Source: Nephrocerus scutellatus (Eukaryota; Arthropoda; Insecta; Diptera; Pipunculidae). Taken from it: 64,000 nucleotides of DNA. Positions 61,335 through 64,000 of this stretch are shown here, piece after piece. The notes under the pieces are model-generated. The model was not told where the DNA came from, searched no databases, and saw nothing but the letters and a program-made list of their open reading frames with translations. Location of the stretch: NCBI GenBank assembly GCA_947095585.1, contig OX352765.1:87876965-87940964 (forward strand). Reading direction: 5' to 3'. The first letter of the stretch is position 1. Each line of letters starts with the position of its first letter. A program made the translations under genes and the position numbers.

Positions 61335-61706
61335 CTTATTACAACAACACTTGTACTTCACTATAATTCCTTTAGGTGGTAGCTTTATCTCTTTGCAAGA
61401 ACTTTTTGGTTGAATTCTAAGCAATGAATGAATTCGTGCGGCAACGCCACACTTATTAATGCTCATTGAAAAGTTTTCTAGAAACTTCAAACCTTATAGA
61501 CAGAAATATCCAGAAAATTGTGGCAACTTCCCTTATTTACAACTAACCAAACTCCTTTGTAATTAGTCATCTTCTAAAAATAAACTACATGTGCAATCAT
61601 GTACTTATACAGAAACCGGGCAAACCGGTTTGACTGTATTTTTGACAGTACATTCGGTTACACTTAAAATAATCTAATTAATCTTAGAGCCTAAGAGTAT
61701 GCAATT
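61335..61706. repeat. Dispersed repeat D, copy 2
   Basis: Matches 30126-30512. It follows repeat E by about 70 bp, so D and E may be two parts of one longer element. Confidence 0.7.
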
Positions 61707-62149
61707 TAAAAATGCTCGTATTCCATTATCGGTCGGGGAAGCCATAATTCCTTTTATACACCATGGCGACATCTACTACTAACTACTTTTCGTAAAAGTA
61801 CATGTTTTTAAAAATTGAAAAAACTGTACTCTGGGATTAAAAATTCTAAAACTGCGGTTCAATATCAAAAGAAAACTTGTCGAGTTAAATTTTTTGTAGG
61901 TTTCGTTTTTATTTTTAGCGCAAAAAAGTTATTTGTTATCAGTTCTTTGCGTTATTCTAAAAATCATTTAAAGGGAAAGATTTTTTGAAATCAGACTTTC
62001 TATTCTGAAGTTATGACGAGACACATACATACTTCTACATCCCGATGAAGATTATGTTTGCTCTATTAGATACCAATTTGCCTGAAACGTCGAGGAAACG
62101 CGTTTTTGGGGTACCTTATAATTTTGTATTTTACTGAGTAGTTATAACT

Positions 62150-63215
62150 TTTCTCAACCGAAGTAATTTTCAACATTTTTTAATAGGTTTTTGAGAACCG
62201 CTGATGGAAGAAGCGATAAACCAGTGACAAGGAGGAAACGTTGCCAAGGGCGTTCCTAGCGAATCTATTGATTTCGCTATCTTTACGTCACCGATAAGTC
62301 TTATCGCACGGTTTTTTATTCTACCTAGCTGATACATAGTGGTTTTAGGCACACCAGACAATTGTACTGCAGTTTGGGGTGAATAAAAGCCTTGTATTTA
62401 GATAGTAGCCAAATTAGAGGGAGTGAAATATTTCTTTCACCGGGTTAGAAAACCTAAACATTTCGCAGCATTTTTGGCAACAGTAAAAATGAAGTCAATT
62501 CAACAAAGCTTGTCATTAACGCACATACCGAGAATTGCTAGTTTTAAGTTTTCTCGATGCAAGTGCCATTCATGGATAATGGCATGGGATTCGCTTAGAT
62601 GACAGCATTGGGTTTTGGAAGGGTTAAATTCTACTCGATTGTTTTCTACCCATTTTATAATGCTGATTAAAATACTTAGTTGTTTGAGTTCCACATGAGA
62701 ATTTGATAGAAGTTCCTCAAACTTATATGAGAAGCTGAGAGTACTGTCATCAGCGAAAGAGTGAATTGGATTAGAAGGAATGGACAAGAGATCATTAATA
62801 CAAATAAGAAGGAGGGTCGGTGATGGGTTGGTGATAGGTTGGGGAATGCCAGCATTTATCTGATGATGTATTTTAATTTTAAAACCATCCAAAACAACTT
62901 GAATTGAGCGGTCCAAATGATAGGTTTTAGTCCAATGACGGAGTTTTTCATCGACTCCATAAGTACGCATTTTAGACAAAAGAGTTTGATGCCAAGCTCT
63001 TTCATATGCTTCGGAAATATCGAGTGCAACTGCTTCGCTTTCAGCAAATTGATGCAAAGACCGGTTTCACTGTTCGGTGAGATATATCATCAAGTCACAA
63101 GTAAAACGTTGACCACGAAATCCGTACTGCCGGCCACTAAGGATTTCGTTCGATTTCAAGTTATTTCATTAGCTGAAAATTGATCAGCGTTTCCATGACT
63201 TTGGGAAGAATGGAA
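62150..63215 (-). mobile_element. Family F jockey-like RT fragment
   Basis: Minus-strand RT with a mostly open frame at 63057-62500, then frame-shifted tail LGRIKNRAIRLIGDVKIAKS (62330-62270). The 63200-63060 part (ATRFRGQRFTC) matches QYGFRRQCS in 19195-19830. Confidence 0.8.
62500..63057 (-). pseudogene. Family F reverse transcriptase (185 codons open)
   Basis: LDISEAYERAWHQTLLSKM is motif A (family LDISKAFDRVWH). INAGIPQ...SPTLLLICINDLL is motif B, in which the usual GSVLSP is altered. HSFADDSTLSFS is motif C with FADD at 62757-62746. NPSKTQCC follows. N-terminal RT and RNase H are absent. Confidence 0.85.
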
Positions 63216-63430
63216 GTGCTATGGGTCGGTACGAAGAAGATATAAACTTATTGAGCTTGTTGAGTGACGTTTGTAAGATTTTCTGCTCTATCATACAAGA
63301 CAGAGTACACACATACACTAAAGTCATCATTATCCCATTACAGGCAAATCAACAATTGATTAGATTTTCACGTTCAGGCAGTCGATTGTTAATGTCTACA
63401 GTTATATCTGATCTAGAGACAATTTAGACA
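63215..63430 (+). mobile_element. RTE-like RT N-terminal fragment
   Basis: A plus-strand frame contains CKIFCSIIQDRVHTYTKVI and PLQANQQLIRF, resembling YKIFTSILQNRIATYAKII in the family A RT. It abuts the family F copy on its left. Confidence 0.45.
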
Positions 63431-64000
63431 ACCGGATAGATTTGTAACGGTTTTTAATGGCCATTTTTCTACTTCATGATGTAGTTTCCGAGTATCCCTG
63501 GACCCGTATCAAATCGTTTTATATGCATTAAAATGATAAAAAACTAGTTTTCCTCTTCAAAGACTGAATTTCATCTTTTCAAAAACTACCCAACGCTTTT
63601 CAAGGTATCCTAATTACATTAAAATCCCTTTGCCCCTCATCATTTGCTAACAAACAAACAAAATGCAATCTTTTGGCAATTTCCAAATTGAATGGAAAAT
63701 CTGAATAAATTTTTTTAATCTCTCAGTTTAGATGCTTCCTGCCAGAGGGAACCGAATAATCTGAAATTGATTGAAGGGTTTTCACAAAAAGATTGAAAGC
63801 ATCTTAATGTAACTCCTATCCTGGCTAGGCTCTGCACAATCTGCATAGGAAGAGTTAGGTATATGTATGAAATATTGTACACAAACACATATATACAATA
63901 ACACTGATGTTGTTACCTCAAGGATAATCGGATTTACGGAAATCACTACAAAAAGTAAATCCCCCACAAACAACCAGCAAAGCGAACAGTGATGAGAAAC
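63431..64000. other. Gene-free stretch to the window edge
   Basis: AT-rich, no recognised features. Confidence 0.35.

Overview
This is eukaryotic nuclear DNA, most likely from an insect and probably a fly. The evidence is an AT-rich background, long gene-free stretches with (CAA)n/(GTT)n, (ATC)n and CTGT runs, secreted-protein genes with a TATA box plus initiator and AATAAA signals, and many decayed insect-type retrotransposons. Nothing looks bacterial or organellar. I cannot name the species.

Only two genes look intact. They are an intronless paralogous pair on the minus strand (3039-4436, 465 aa; 16191-17612, 473 aa), about 12 kb apart. Each encodes a signal peptide, a long helix-rich middle and a C-terminal stretch of about 150 residues with a threefold beta-trefoil-like pattern. 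Their core promoters (TATA box to initiator) are nearly identical. I do not recognise the family. The longer reading frames that run upstream of both start codons cross the TATA boxes and are probably not coding.

Most other recognisable sequence is broken retrotransposon. My labels are local. Family A is RTE-like (endonuclease + RT, YADD) with a 3' end in (GAT)n: 1-960, 5255-6414, 9690-10470, 12640-12686, 13490-14615, 15665-15730, 26085-26440, 26440-27760, 58974-60470. Family B is RTE-like with a different endonuclease and 5' UTR: 20640-22770, 29691-30125, 31815-32785. Two further RTE-like pieces lie at 32790-33845 and 50500-51400. Family F is jockey-like: 183-236, 6945-7110, 12960-13390, 19195-19830, 38905-39430, 46590-46740, 62150-63215. 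Families G (39590-40460, 43800-46290) and K (48290-50120, 52620-55310, 60580-60795) are non-LTR elements with an RNase H domain. There is also a BEL/Pao integrase remnant (56180-57110), a Ty3/gypsy remnant (30560-31800), two LTR-like repeats L (18595-19185, 34222-34840), anonymous dispersed repeats D, E and H, and a tRNA-derived SINE candidate (6430-6780).

Tandem DNA is prominent: a (TTTCA)n array of about 540 bp starting inside a family A endonuclease fragment, an 8-bp array with a 25-bp higher-order pattern, a degenerate minisatellite of about 46 bp, and a (GTT)-rich array with a period of about 140 bp. A recurring oddity is that several retrotransposon copies keep both ends but have lost the middle. 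The remaining stretches (roughly 1.1-2.9, 7.4-9.0, 11.0-12.6, 23.6-26.0, 27.8-29.4, 35.3-37.8, 40.5-42.2, 42.7-43.8, 46.8-48.3, 57.1-58.9 and 63.4-64 kb) hold no gene I can support.
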